Shown here: positions 45,351-54,101 of the stretch, one piece after another
How positions within the stretch are numbered: the first letter of the stretch is position 1
Layout of the letters: every line of letters starts with the position of its first letter
Origin: CAVTSA01 sp963737225
GTDB lineage: Bacteria > Chloroflexota > Dormibacteria > Dormibacterales > Dormibacteraceae
Assembly (NCBI GenBank): GCA_963737225.1
Contig: CAVTSA010000005.1
Span: 372,001-436,000, forward strand
Direction of reading: 5' to 3'
Length of the DNA: 64,000 nucleotides
The notes under the pieces: model-generated
What the model was told of the DNA's origin: nothing
The model's database searches: none
Seen by the model: the letters and a program-made list of their open reading frames with translations, nothing else
Position numbers and translations under genes: made by a program

Positions 45351-45707
45351 TCACGTCGAAACGTCGATGAGTAGCCGGCCGTCCTCGACGATCGTCTCGT
45401 AGCGACGGATGCGCAGGCTCTTATCAACAGTGCACTGGCCGGTGCGGAGCGCAAAGGACCAGGTATGCACCGGGCATACCAGCACGGGATCGGACTCCAC
45501 CGCCACCAGCTCGCCGACCCGCCCGGCGGGTGAGGTGAACGATGGGCGTATGTGGGCGCAGCCGAAGGATTGGGTCTGGTGCGGGCAGATGTTGCGCACA
45601 GCATGGAACTCGCCCCGCCAGCGCACGACAGCGATCTCGCGCCCCTTGACCTTGAAGACCGAGGGCCTGCCCTCCGCGAGATCGTCCACCGCGGCGACGT
45701 CTTCCAT
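45351..45707 (-). CDS. Rieske-type ferredoxin R2, canonical
   Basis: A 118-residue Rieske protein with RNICPHQTQSFGC and VLVCPVHTWSFALRTG: both Cys-x-His and Cys-x-x-His are present. The linker between them is about 34 residues, as long as in R1. ATG 45707 shares one base with the A3 stop (TGATG). It is the mirror partner of R1. Confidence 0.85.
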   Translation of the reverse strand: MEDVAAVDDLAEGRPSVFKVKGREIAVVRWRGEFHAVRNICPHQTQSFGCAHIRPSFTSPAGRVGELVAVESDPVLVCPVHTWSFALRTGQCTVDKSLRIRRYETIVEDGRLLIDVST

Positions 45708-46871
45708 CAGGAGACGGCCACCTCGTTCCCGAACGCCACCTTGGCGTCGGCCTCCCAATGCATGAGCTCGCAGCCGTTCTCGAAGAAGATCTTGCGGTGC
45801 CACTCATCGGGCAACTGGCGGGCAATGTAGTTGGGGTCGTCGAAGGTGAGGTGAGGGTAATCCGTGGAGAAGCAGAGCATGTCTTCCATCCCATCCGCCG
45901 ACCGGATCAAATCGATCATCCCTCCGGGTACGGAACTCTCCTCGAACGGCTGGGTTGTGACTCGGAGATGGTCGTGCAGATATTCGGAGGGCCACTTGCG
46001 GACCCACGGCGACTCGTAGCGCAGCAGCTGGTACTGACGGTCAAGCCCCCACATCACCGAGGGGATCCACGCGGTGCCGAACTCCTCAAAAACGATCTTG
46101 AGCGTCGGGTATTTCTCGAACACACCGTGGGCGATGAGGCTGGTCGCGTAGTGCATCGCCCCCTGCGGGATCTGGCTGGAGTAAACGATCCCGGTCGAGA
46201 TCATGCCGCCCACCTCCGTGATGTGGGGGCCCGGGTCGGTCGGTCGCCACATGGCAAACAAGGTTCTTCCCCATCTCAGCCGCGGCCTCATAGATGGGGT
46301 GGTAGACAGGATCACCAAAGGGCTTTCCGAAGCCATTCCCAGCGAGCAGCACAGCCGCCAAGCGGCGGTTGGATCCGAGGCGCCGGATCTCCTTCGCCGC
46401 CTCATCCGGCATCGACGTCGGTACCACGATCACTGCATAGAGACGCTCGTCGAGCGACAACCACTGCTCTCTACACCACTCGTTGGCTGCTTTGCAGAGC
46501 TCGACACCGAAATACGGGTTCATGTGCTGTCCGTACTCGCCGAGGTCGTGATTGAGCAGCACACGCCAGTAGTTTGGATGCTTATCGAGGATCTGCTCAC
46601 GCAGCAGGCCAATGTCTGAACCCGGGGGCGAGCCGTCGGCCGGGAATGAGCTGGCGAGCCTCGCGGCATTCGGCAGGAGGGACCCCACCGTCACATTGGG
46701 TGGGCGCAGGCCGACGCTGCGCACGGCTCCTTCGACACCGGGCGGCTTGCCTGCGGCCCAGGCCTCGGCATACTCCCGCCATTGCGCTGGAAGGTACTGG
46801 TAGACGTCCGACTCGCTTCTCCACTTATTGTGGATGTCGAGGTCGATGATGGGTCCGGTGTAACCAGCCAT
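45707..46871 (-). CDS. amidohydrolase-family protein A3, canonical ligands, frameshifted by a GGTC repeat
   Basis: From ATG 46871 (GGAGGAG upstream): PIIDLDIHNKWRSESDVYQY, VPTSMPDEAAKEIRRLGSNR, FGDPVYHPIYEAAAEMGKNL and VCHVATD. Then the frame breaks. The other frame continues PGPHITEVGGMISTGIVYSS, KIVFEEFGTAWIPSVMWGLD and MLCFSTDYPHLTFDDPNYIA. Ligands D-x-D-x-H, CH, EE and STDYPH are all present. At the break GGTC occurs three times in a row (46234-46245, + strand); removing one copy restores VCHVATDPGPHIT and a 386-residue protein. It pairs with the degenerate A4 as A2 does with A1. Confidence 0.82.
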
Positions 46872-48005
46872 CAGATCTCCTCCTTGCGGGCGGCCACATC
46901 GCCGGCGGCAGATCCGCCGTTCCGCGGCCATCTGTAAAACCGCTCAGCGTTGCCGTACATCACCTTCTGTCGCCAGCTCGTCCGGTAAGAGCGACGCGAT
47001 CTCCTCAGCGTCCTCGTAGTCCGCGTTCGGCCAGCCGCTCGCGAAGAGGAAGAGATCCTCGCAGCCCGAGATCGTGTTCAGCGCCCGGATCAGCCGCTGA
47101 GGCTCTCGGGGCCATTCCCAAGCGTAAGTAGCAATGCGGATGTGCTTCATGAAATATTCGCTGGCCGGCTCCTGCATCCAGGGCGCCTCCAGGCGGTCCG
47201 TCTTCCACCACCAGTCCATCCGCCAGAGGTAGCCAGGAAGCCAGGCCACCCCCCCGCCGAACATCAGAACCTGAAGACCCGGGTGGCGGTCGAACACACC
47301 CTCGGTGATAAGGCTCACTGCATGCGTCATCATCGGCTGCCCGCCCAGCACTCGATACTCCGAGTACGTGGCCGGCATCCCTCCCGCTACGGGGGGACTG
47401 ATCTGGTCAGTCATCGCATCGCTGCCGACCTGCATGACCAACGGCAGCCGAAGCTCCGCGGCCGCCTCGTAGATCGGGTGATAGGCGGGGTGTCCAAAAG
47501 GCAGACCGAGCCCGTTAGCGCCAAGCGCGACGCCCACCATTCGCTCGTGCCGGCCCACTCGCCGTATCTCTTGCGCGGCTTCCTCGGGCATCCCGCTGGA
47601 GACGAGGACCAGAGCGTTGAAGCGGGGGTCGCGATCCAGCCAGCGATCGATCGTCCAGTCGTTCGCTGCTCGAACGGCCGCGCGCGATAGGTAGTGATAG
47701 CTGAAGCCGCTGGCGAGCAGGCCCTCGTCATACCCGAGAACCAGGCGGGACCCGGGCCGGGCGGCAAGCATTTCAGGATCTGATCCCGGGACCCCCGTCG
47801 TGGGGTACGACGCTGGCGCCTTGTTGCCGTGCATGGGGTTTCGATAAAGCCAATTGGTGGCCAGCCGCAGCGGGCCCCCTCGGTCACCCTTGCGGGTTAC
47901 CAGTTCCGCCCAGCTCGGCTCCATGTAGGGTGTCAGTGTCAGCGTGGAGCTCCACTCGTGGAACACCATGCCGTCGATCGCCCTTGACGACCAGCCTTCG
48001 CTCAT
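46871..48005 (-). CDS. amidohydrolase-family protein A4, metal ligands lost, C-terminal frameshift
   Basis: From ATG 48005: AIDGMVFHEWSSTLTLTPYM has Phe in place of the first-motif His. LPLVMQVGSDAM has Gln for His, VLMFGGGVAWLPG has Gly for Glu, and LFLFASGWPNAD has Gly for the catalytic Asp. All four positions are intact in A2 and A3. As written it ends at 46944; the next frame reads SWRQKVMYGNAERFYRWPRN through ARKEEI to TGA 46871-46873, overlapping A3 as TGATG. The span is 3n+1 (377 residues corrected), with the extra base near 46980. Closest in the window to A1. Confidence 0.8.
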
Positions 48006-48382
48006 AGCCCCTCCGTCAATCGCTCACAGGCCAGGAAGTAAAAGACGCGCTCCGTATCGTCGAACGACGTGTGGAACGTCTCGATGGCCTCGAGGGCCCG
48101 GTCCAGCGAACGCCGGACGTAATCCGCCCAGGCTTCGGACGGGAGCTGCCGAGGGAAGGTCTCCCACTCATCCACCATCACCGCCGTGAAAGGACCCCGA
48201 GGGATGTACACCTCCCCACCCAGGAGCGCGGATCCGGACGCCGCCAGCCAGGCCGCCGCCTGGCGCGCCGACTCTCGGTTCCAGAGGAGCTCCCCGCCCC
48301 CGGTGACATGGGCCCGCGAGCGAATCGCGGGAGGCAGGCCGGACCAACACGGGTCGTAGCTCGCCCCAGCTTCCCCAGGCAT
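48002..48382 (-). CDS. hypothetical protein in the amidohydrolase operon
   Basis: A 126-residue soluble protein that I do not recognise. It has no signal peptide or membrane helix. The centre holds VYIPRGPFTAVMVDEWETFP and the end a long helix, YVRRSLDRALEAIETFHTSF, then DDTERVFYFLACERL. It starts 9 nt after the MBL1 stop and overlaps A4 by 4 nt, so it is firmly part of the operon. It may be a small accessory subunit. Confidence 0.6.
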   Translation of the reverse strand: MPGEAGASYDPCWSGLPPAIRSRAHVTGGGELLWNRESARQAAAWLAASGSALLGGEVYIPRGPFTAVMVDEWETFPRQLPSEAWADYVRRSLDRALEAIETFHTSFDDTERVFYFLACERLTEGL

Positions 48383-48391
48383 GCACGTCCG

Positions 48392-49258
48392 CTACTTGCG
48401 ATCTCGCCCAAGCGGCGCGTGCTCGGCCTTGTAAACGCCGATAACCGGCAACGCGTTTCCGTCGGTGGCGACTCCGTTCACCGCTCGGAAGAAGGGCAAG
48501 GCCTTCCGGGGGTCACGTACCGGGAAGCCGTGGGTCGACGCGATCACATCCGCTGGGTGAGTCTCCAACAGCTTCTCGAAGCGCCCAAAGGTCATCGCGG
48601 GGTCCACGTGGCGCGCCTCGAAGAAAACGAGGCGGAAAATCTGAGCGGCCAGCTCCACGTCCACGCTGGGCAGCTCCTCGAAGAACATGTTGCACTGACC
48701 GGGAGTGTGCAAGATTTCATCTGCGCCCTCGAAGGCGGGGTCCGGGTGCGGCACCTGGAAGGCGTCCACCACGAACAGCACCCGCTGCGAGGACTCGTAT
48801 GCCCAGTAGGTGGTGGCCAGGTCCTTCATGACGGGCTGCAGCAGCTCAACCGCATAGCCGCCACCGAGGTCAAACGTGGTACCCGCCGGTACCTGCGTGA
48901 GACGGTCCGCGAGAGAGGGGTAGAAGAGGTGGTAGTCACGAACATCGCCCACGATCGCGGCGTTCGGATACTTGGTGGCGAGCGGCAGTAACGCCGCGGA
49001 GTGCGGAAGCTCGGGATGGCTCGGGAAGATGTAGTCCAGCGTCCGGCCTTTGAGGACTGACTCAAGTTGTGCCTCTAGCTCGGGCCACATCCGCGGGAAT
49101 CCGGTGTCCACCAGCAGCGACTTCTCGGTGCCGACGATCAGGTACTGGTGATTCTCCCCGTGTGCGGGCTTCCCGTTGTAGACGCCCCTGGTGCAGATGC
49201 CGAGCCACCAGACCCCCGGCTTGAGCTCGTACGGAAGTTGCCGAATGAGTTCGCTCAT
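48392..49258 (-). CDS. metallo-beta-lactamase-fold protein MBL1 (flavodiiron-like domain)
   Basis: A 288-residue MBL-fold protein most like the ODP domain of flavodiiron proteins. Seen: YLIVGTEKSLLVDTGFPRMW, YIFPSHPELPHSAALLPLAT (His-x-Glu-x-x-His, with the usual Asp replaced by Pro), LFVVDAFQVPHPDP (bridging Asp) and VIASTHGFPVRDP (distal His). No flavodoxin domain is attached. ATG 49258 follows the MBL2 stop by 3 nt. Confidence 0.8.
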   Translation of the reverse strand: MSELIRQLPYELKPGVWWLGICTRGVYNGKPAHGENHQYLIVGTEKSLLVDTGFPRMWPELEAQLESVLKGRTLDYIFPSHPELPHSAALLPLATKYPNAAIVGDVRDYHLFYPSLADRLTQVPAGTTFDLGGGYAVELLQPVMKDLATTYWAYESSQRVLFVVDAFQVPHPDPAFEGADEILHTPGQCNMFFEELPSVDVELAAQIFRLVFFEARHVDPAMTFGRFEKLLETHPADVIASTHGFPVRDPRKALPFFRAVNGVATDGNALPVIGVYKAEHAPLGRDRK

Positions 49259-49261
49259 CAA

Positions 49262-50107
49262 TCATCTGTCCTCGTGACGAAGGATCCTATGGAAGATGTC
49301 AAGGTGCTTTTGTACGAGCGCCGGCCCCCGCAGGATGCAGCCGTGCATCGGGGCAAGGGCCACGATCTCGCGCTCGCGAAATATCGCAGAAACCTTGTCG
49401 TCCACGCCCTCGAGGTCAGCTTCTGGCACCCAGGGAAACTTGGAGAGGACGTGCGCGCGAGCCGATTCGAACGTGGTGTCGTCCTCCGCGAGCGAGTCCC
49501 TGACCACTGGCGCGTCGGGACTCGATACCGACGTGTGGCCAAAGACGTCAGTCGTGAACAGATACTTGGTCTCCATGTCATAGACCCAGAAGGTGGCCAG
49601 GATCCGGAGCGGAGCGGCCAGTACCAGTAGACGGTCGGAACCGCCCATCGGGATCGGCTCCCCGGTCGCCACACGGTCCATGAACGTCTTGTCCCCGAGC
49701 CAGTCACCCCGGTTGTTCCACATTTCGATGAAACCGGGGATCTCGTTCCACGCATCGAACATATTCGGCACGCCGCCGGTGATGATGTGATCGATGCCGA
49801 TTTTCGCCTGGATCGGGCCGATGTTGCCGAGTCCCTCCGGCTCGAGGCGGGTGACGAAGACGGTCAGGTGGGCGCCCTTCGGCAACACCTCCTGGAGCTG
49901 GGATACGAACTCGTCCTCGTAAGCGGCAGGGCCGGTGTCGATAAGCGTCGCGCGCATTCCGTCCAACACCAAGTAGCAGTTGGCCGGCTGGTAGCCGCGG
50001 AGGTCGCGCGGGACCCAACTGATGCGGCCATCAAGGGGCATCATCGCTCCCAATCGATAGAGCCGGTCCGGGACCAGCTCGATCGGCTGCGTTTTCACCT
50101 GGGCCAT
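49262..50107 (-). CDS. metallo-beta-lactamase-fold protein MBL2, first metal motif lost
   Basis: A 281-residue ODP-type MBL protein, paralog of MBL1: NCYLVLDGMRATLIDTGPAA, LTVFVTRLEPEGLGNIGPIQ, YLFTTDVFGHTSVSSPDAP and IVALAPMHGCILRGPALVQK. In the first ligand motif His, Asp and His are replaced (RLEPEG where MBL1 has HPELPH), so the first metal site should be absent. GGAGGTGT precedes the start. First gene of the leftward operon. Confidence 0.8.
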   Translation of the reverse strand: MAQVKTQPIELVPDRLYRLGAMMPLDGRISWVPRDLRGYQPANCYLVLDGMRATLIDTGPAAYEDEFVSQLQEVLPKGAHLTVFVTRLEPEGLGNIGPIQAKIGIDHIITGGVPNMFDAWNEIPGFIEMWNNRGDWLGDKTFMDRVATGEPIPMGGSDRLLVLAAPLRILATFWVYDMETKYLFTTDVFGHTSVSSPDAPVVRDSLAEDDTTFESARAHVLSKFPWVPEADLEGVDDKVSAIFREREIVALAPMHGCILRGPALVQKHLDIFHRILRHEDR

Positions 50108-50584
50108 GACACCTCCTATGGCTGGGCCTCTGGCGAAGCACTCGGACAGCTCGGATTCCGCTCTTTGGAGCCGTCGAACTGCGGCAAACGCGCATCGCCA
50201 ACGCGGGCGGTCGGAACCGCCTTCCGGCGGGTGAATATGACGCCTGACGTCCCGGGGCAGGTCAGCATGAGCGCACGCGCGACGCTTGGCCCAGGGTGAA
50301 GACGTGGTCCGACGTCCGAACGTACCATTCTTATCTGCAGTTCGCGAGCGGGGGATGGATCGAGTGCTCGCAACCCACTCCGAGGTTATAGCCTTGCGTC
50401 AAGGCGCCGATGGCCGGACGTGTCATGACCTCATCGACCGGCGATCCAGTCCGGGTGCGCCCCGTCTACGTCGGGCGGGCCGTCCGGCGAAACGGGGGTC
50501 CCATGGGCCGGCGCCGAGAGCAGTTCGTCCGGTGGCCAGGATCATGGTGCCCCTTCCTCCCGGTCAGCGGAATCGCTTAGTTTT
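50108..50584. other. control region without a supported gene
   Basis: The 524-nt gap between divergent MBL2 and the GntR gene holds the operator at 50585 at its right end. No coding signature is seen on either strand. TGGTCCGACG at 50302 with CGTACCA downstream is a loose inverted repeat of uncertain meaning. Confidence 0.4.
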
Positions 50585-50598
50585 ATCATTAGGATGAT
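50585..50598. promoter_or_regulatory. island operator at the GntR gene, TATCAT-TAGG-ATGATA
   Basis: With one flanking base each side it is a perfect 6+6 inverted repeat (50584-50599), ending 33 nt before the GTG of the FCD-type GntR regulator. This is the expected place for autoregulation and the best argument that this regulator reads the motif. Confidence 0.72.
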
Positions 50599-50631
50599 AG
50601 GAAGGTTTATTATGTCACCTCGGAAAGAGCC

Positions 50632-51423
50632 GTGACGACTGGAACTGCGGGGAATCGGGCGAACGGCTTGCGTCGCCAGTTGCGGCAGCCGCGGATCGCA
50701 GAGCTGGTGGCTGAGAATCTGCGCTCCCGGATCACCGGGGGCATCTTGCGGGAAGGCGACATGCTTCCCAAGCTCGAGGACCTGATGGAGGAGTTCAACG
50801 TCTCGAAGCCCTCGCTTCGGGAGGCGCTCAGGATCCTCGAGACGGAAGGCTTGATCACCGTACGCCGGGGCAACATGGGCGGCGCCGCCGTGCATGCCCC
50901 GGGCAACCGCGACGCCGGCTACATGATCGGGCTCGTGCTTGAATCCCGGAACGTGACGGTCAAAGACCTGGCAGAGGCGATCAAGCTCTTCGAGCCGGTG
51001 AGCGCCGCGTTATGCGCGGAGCGGCCAGACCGGCTGACGACCGTCCTCCCGCGCCTCCAGGAGATCCACGAACGGCAGCGTGAGGCGGCGGAAGACCCGA
51101 TCGCCTTTGCGGCCACTGGACGCGAGTTCCACGCGGCGCTGGTGGAACTGGGCGGGAATGAGACGATCCGGCTGGTCATAGGGGCTCTTGAGGAGGTCTG
51201 GTCTGCCGGTGAGCGTGTCTGGGCTCAACGGGCCGCGACAGCGCACTCGCTGCCCGCGGCAGAAACGAGGGCCGACGGCTTGCGTGCGCATGAGCGCCTG
51301 ATGCAGCTGATCGCCAAGGGGGACGCCTCCGGGGTCACGCGGGCGGGGCGCAAGCATCTGGACTCGGCGCAGCTCTACGCAGTCGACGACCCTGAGGCAC
51401 AGGTTCGCGGCAGATGGGACTAG
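50632..51423 (+). CDS. FCD-type GntR-family regulator (FadR subfamily), candidate island regulator
   Basis: A 263-residue protein. The N-terminal winged helix has RIAELVAENLRSRITGGILR, EGDMLPKLEDLMEEFNVSKP, SLREALRILETEGLITVRRG. The C-terminal FCD domain has FHAALVELGGNETIRLVIGA and AHERLMQLIAKGDASGVTRA, with His residues positioned for metal/ligand binding. Such regulators release DNA on binding an acid or acyl-CoA. GTG 50632 follows GGAAAGAG. The palindrome 33 nt upstream recurs at two other operons in the window. Confidence 0.9.
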   Translation: MTTGTAGNRANGLRRQLRQPRIAELVAENLRSRITGGILREGDMLPKLEDLMEEFNVSKPSLREALRILETEGLITVRRGNMGGAAVHAPGNRDAGYMIGLVLESRNVTVKDLAEAIKLFEPVSAALCAERPDRLTTVLPRLQEIHERQREAAEDPIAFAATGREFHAALVELGGNETIRLVIGALEEVWSAGERVWAQRAATAHSLPAAETRADGLRAHERLMQLIAKGDASGVTRAGRKHLDSAQLYAVDDPEAQVRGRWD

Positions 51424-51664
51424 GGAATGCAACCACCCGCTATGTAGGGCTCGAGGGTGCTGGCATTGAGATCGTGGGGGAACGGCGGCCCACCCCGGTG
51501 TCGTCGCCACGGAGCCGAGACGTGCGGTTAGGTTCACCGACGTCGCAACACGGATCCGCGAGAGCGCGCGAGAGCAATGGATGGTTCACTCGCCGGCTCG
51601 CGGTTGGGGTTGGGGCCGAGAGCCGAGACGCTGGTCGGCAACGGGTGATGGACACGTCACCTCG

Positions 51665-53362
51665 ATGACGCTCTCCACGCCGGTCTCGAGCCTGTCCATC
51701 AACGGCCGTATTGCTCGCGAGCTGCTGCGGCACGGCGTCGAGGCCGTGTTCACACTGATGAGTGAGGACACAGCCAGGCTCATCGTTGAGATCGATCGCC
51801 TGGGAATTCGACTCTACGGCACCCGCCACGACTCGACGGCCGCGGGCATGGCCGACGGCTACGCACGCGCCACGGGAAGGGTCGGGGTGGCGGTGATTGG
51901 ACGCGGTCCCGCCCTCACCAACGCCATGAACGCAATCGTCACCGCCGCCAAAGCCGGCACGCCGGTGATAGCCCTGGTCGGAGATAGCGCAAACGGATTT
52001 GCCGATCCGACGCGGGCGCGCGCCGCGCGGAGCGAGCGGGTCGGAAAGCACATCGAGCAGGCGGCGCTCCTGCAGGCAGCAGGGGTCCCGGTGCTCGAAC
52101 TGCGAACACCGGAGACCGCCGTCGACGACCTCGCCGCTGCCTTCGAGCATGCACGGAGGTCGGGTGCGATCGCGGTCAACATGCCAGCGGACGTGCTCGA
52201 GGCGGCGGACTCCGGGCGTCCTGGAGCTCCGACCGCACCCGACCCGGCTCCCGAGGCTCCTGACCCGAACGATATCGCGCTGGTGGCCGACCTCCTGGCT
52301 GAATCCTGGGCGGCGAGCCGACCGGTGATCCTCGCCGGGCGCGGCGCCGCCGGCGCGCGTGACGAACTGCGGCGTCTTGGTGGTCTCACGGGGTCGCTAA
52401 TGGCGAACACCTTGATGGCGGACGGCCTCTTCGACGGGGATCCCTACGACATAGGCGTCGTGGGAACGATGTCGACGCCCGTCGGAGGCGAGTTGATGGC
52501 GCGGGCGGATCTCGTGCTCGCCTTTGGCGCCTCCCTCAACCCGTACACGACCTACCGCGGCGAGCTCGTGCGGCGCGCCCGTGTCCTCCAGTTCGACTCC
52601 TCACCCTTGGCTGGGGGGCGTTATCTCCCGGTGGAGATGGCTATCCGCGGCGATGCCCGCCTGGCCGCAATGGCACTGGTCGATGAGCTTGAGCGTCGCG
52701 GCCACCAGGCCGAAGGCTATCGAACGCCCGAGATCGCGGTGCGGCTCCGCCATGCAGCCGAGCCGCTTCAGGATCGCGGCCGTCCGGGCGCCCTCGATCC
52801 CCGCCTGGTCATGCGGCGCCTCGACGGGCTTCTGCCCCGCGAGCGCACGCTGGTGCTGGACGGCGGCCACCACTTCGAATGGGGTGCGACGCAGATCCGG
52901 GTGCCAGACCCCGGCGCTTTCATACTCACGAATGAGTACTTCTCGGTGGGATGCGGTCTTGCCTGTGCACTGGGCGCGGCGGTCGCCCGACCGGATCGAC
53001 TCACGGTCCTGGAGGTGGGCGATGGTGGAATGATGATGAATCTCGGTGACCTGGAGACCGCAGTCCGATACCGTCTGCCGATGGTGGTCGTCGTGCTCGA
53101 CGATGGCGGGTTCGGGTCGGAGATCCACTACCTACAGGTCAACGGGCTGCCCGACCAAACTGCACGCTATGCGAGCCCTTCGTTCGCGGCGATTGCGCGT
53201 GGCATGGGGGCACGTGCGATCGAGGTCCAAACGCTGGAAAGCCTCGACAAGGTGCCTGAGGTGCTAGACGGCCTGGATGGCCCGCTGGTTCTCGACTGCA
53301 AGGTGTCGTCAGATGTCAGGGCCGCCTGGGTGGATTTCCTTTTCACTCCGCAGCCTGGCTGA
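51665..53362 (+). CDS. ThDP-dependent enzyme (acetolactate-synthase-like) TPP1, divergent active site
   Basis: A 565-residue protein with the three ThDP domains. RLYGTRHDSTAAGMADGYAR holds Asp where the activating Glu normally stands (RHE). GPALTNAMNAIVTAAKAGTP follows. The ThDP motif VGDGGMMMNLGDLETAVRYR is followed by VVVLDDGGFGSEIHYLQV, where the metal-binding Asn is Asp. Both are conservative changes. The start is uncertain (ATG 51665, no ribosome site). It ends 20 nt into the convergent aldolase gene. Confidence 0.82.
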   Translation: MTLSTPVSSLSINGRIARELLRHGVEAVFTLMSEDTARLIVEIDRLGIRLYGTRHDSTAAGMADGYARATGRVGVAVIGRGPALTNAMNAIVTAAKAGTPVIALVGDSANGFADPTRARAARSERVGKHIEQAALLQAAGVPVLELRTPETAVDDLAAAFEHARRSGAIAVNMPADVLEAADSGRPGAPTAPDPAPEAPDPNDIALVADLLAESWAASRPVILAGRGAAGARDELRRLGGLTGSLMANTLMADGLFDGDPYDIGVVGTMSTPVGGELMARADLVLAFGASLNPYTTYRGELVRRARVLQFDSSPLAGGRYLPVEMAIRGDARLAAMALVDELERRGHQAEGYRTPEIAVRLRHAAEPLQDRGRPGALDPRLVMRRLDGLLPRERTLVLDGGHHFEWGATQIRVPDPGAFILTNEYFSVGCGLACALGAAVARPDRLTVLEVGDGGMMMNLGDLETAVRYRLPMVVVVLDDGGFGSEIHYLQVNGLPDQTARYASPSFAAIARGMGARAIEVQTLESLDKVPEVLDGLDGPLVLDCKVSSDVRAAWVDFLFTPQPG

Positions 53363-54101
53363 CCGCCTTCCCAAAAGCCCTCGCCCCGCTCGTCACCCAG
53401 GATTCCCAGGACGGCGCCTTGATGATGCGAACGCCCATGCGCAGGTACTTCGTCAGTTCCTGCTCGCGTACGACGGCCGCCACCGGACGACCTTCGGCGA
53501 CGATCCTACCGACCGCCTGGTCGTACGTCTTGACCACCTCCGGGTGATGGCCCTCGACGCCGTAGCCCATGCTCTGGGCAAGGTCGTAGTGGCCGATGAA
53601 GTAGAAGTCGATGTACGGAACCCTGAGGATTTGATCAAGGTTCTCGATTGCTCGGACGTCCTCGACCATCACCCCGACCAGTGTTTCGCGATTCGAGAGC
53701 TCCCGAGCCTCGGCTGGGCTTTTTCCGAAGCCAAGGCGCCCTCCGTAGGCCACCCGACTTCCAATGGGTGGGAACCGCGCGGCGTCCACCACCGCCTCCG
53801 CGTCGGCCTTCGTCCCGACGTGCGGGACGATCACGCCGTGTACTCCCTGCCCGAGCACGAGCCTGATCTGAGACGCCTCCAGCTTCGGCACCCGCACCAG
53901 CGCGGTCATTTCCCACAGGTCCGCTGCCCTGGCGAGACCGGGTAGGCCGGCGACTGTCACCGGTCCGTATTCCATATCAATCCAGACCGCGTCGAAAAGT
54001 CCCAAGCTGCCGGTGAAATCGACGAGCGCCTCCGAATCGTGGTTGCCTGAGATGAGCGCCGTGTCTCCCGCCTCGAGCCTTCGCCGTAGCCGATTGCTCA
54101 T
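53343..54101 (-). CDS. HpcH/HpaI-family aldolase
   Basis: A 252-residue TIM-barrel class II aldolase: RLEAGDTALISGNHDSEALV, FDAVWIDMEYGPVTVAGLPG, ALVRVPKLEASQIRLVLGQG, VHGVIVPHVGTKADAEAVVD and GVMVEDVRAIENLDQILRVP (metal Glu). It cleaves 2-keto-4-hydroxy acids or related acyl-CoA to pyruvate or glyoxylate plus an aldehyde. ATG overlaps the dehydrogenase stop by 4 nt. Last gene of a five-gene operon. Confidence 0.88.
   Translation of the reverse strand: MSNRLRRRLEAGDTALISGNHDSEALVDFTGSLGLFDAVWIDMEYGPVTVAGLPGLARAADLWEMTALVRVPKLEASQIRLVLGQGVHGVIVPHVGTKADAEAVVDAARFPPIGSRVAYGGRLGFGKSPAEARELSNRETLVGVMVEDVRAIENLDQILRVPYIDFYFIGHYDLAQSMGYGVEGHHPEVVKTYDQAVGRIVAEGRPVAAVVREQELTKYLRMGVRIIKAPSWESWVTSGARAFGKAVSQAAE

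Noticed and set aside
50302..50325. FadR-like inverted repeat TGGTCCGACG...CGTACCA
   Set aside because: Arms do not pair well and the motif does not recur at the other operons; the TATCATTNNNATGAT site is far better supported.
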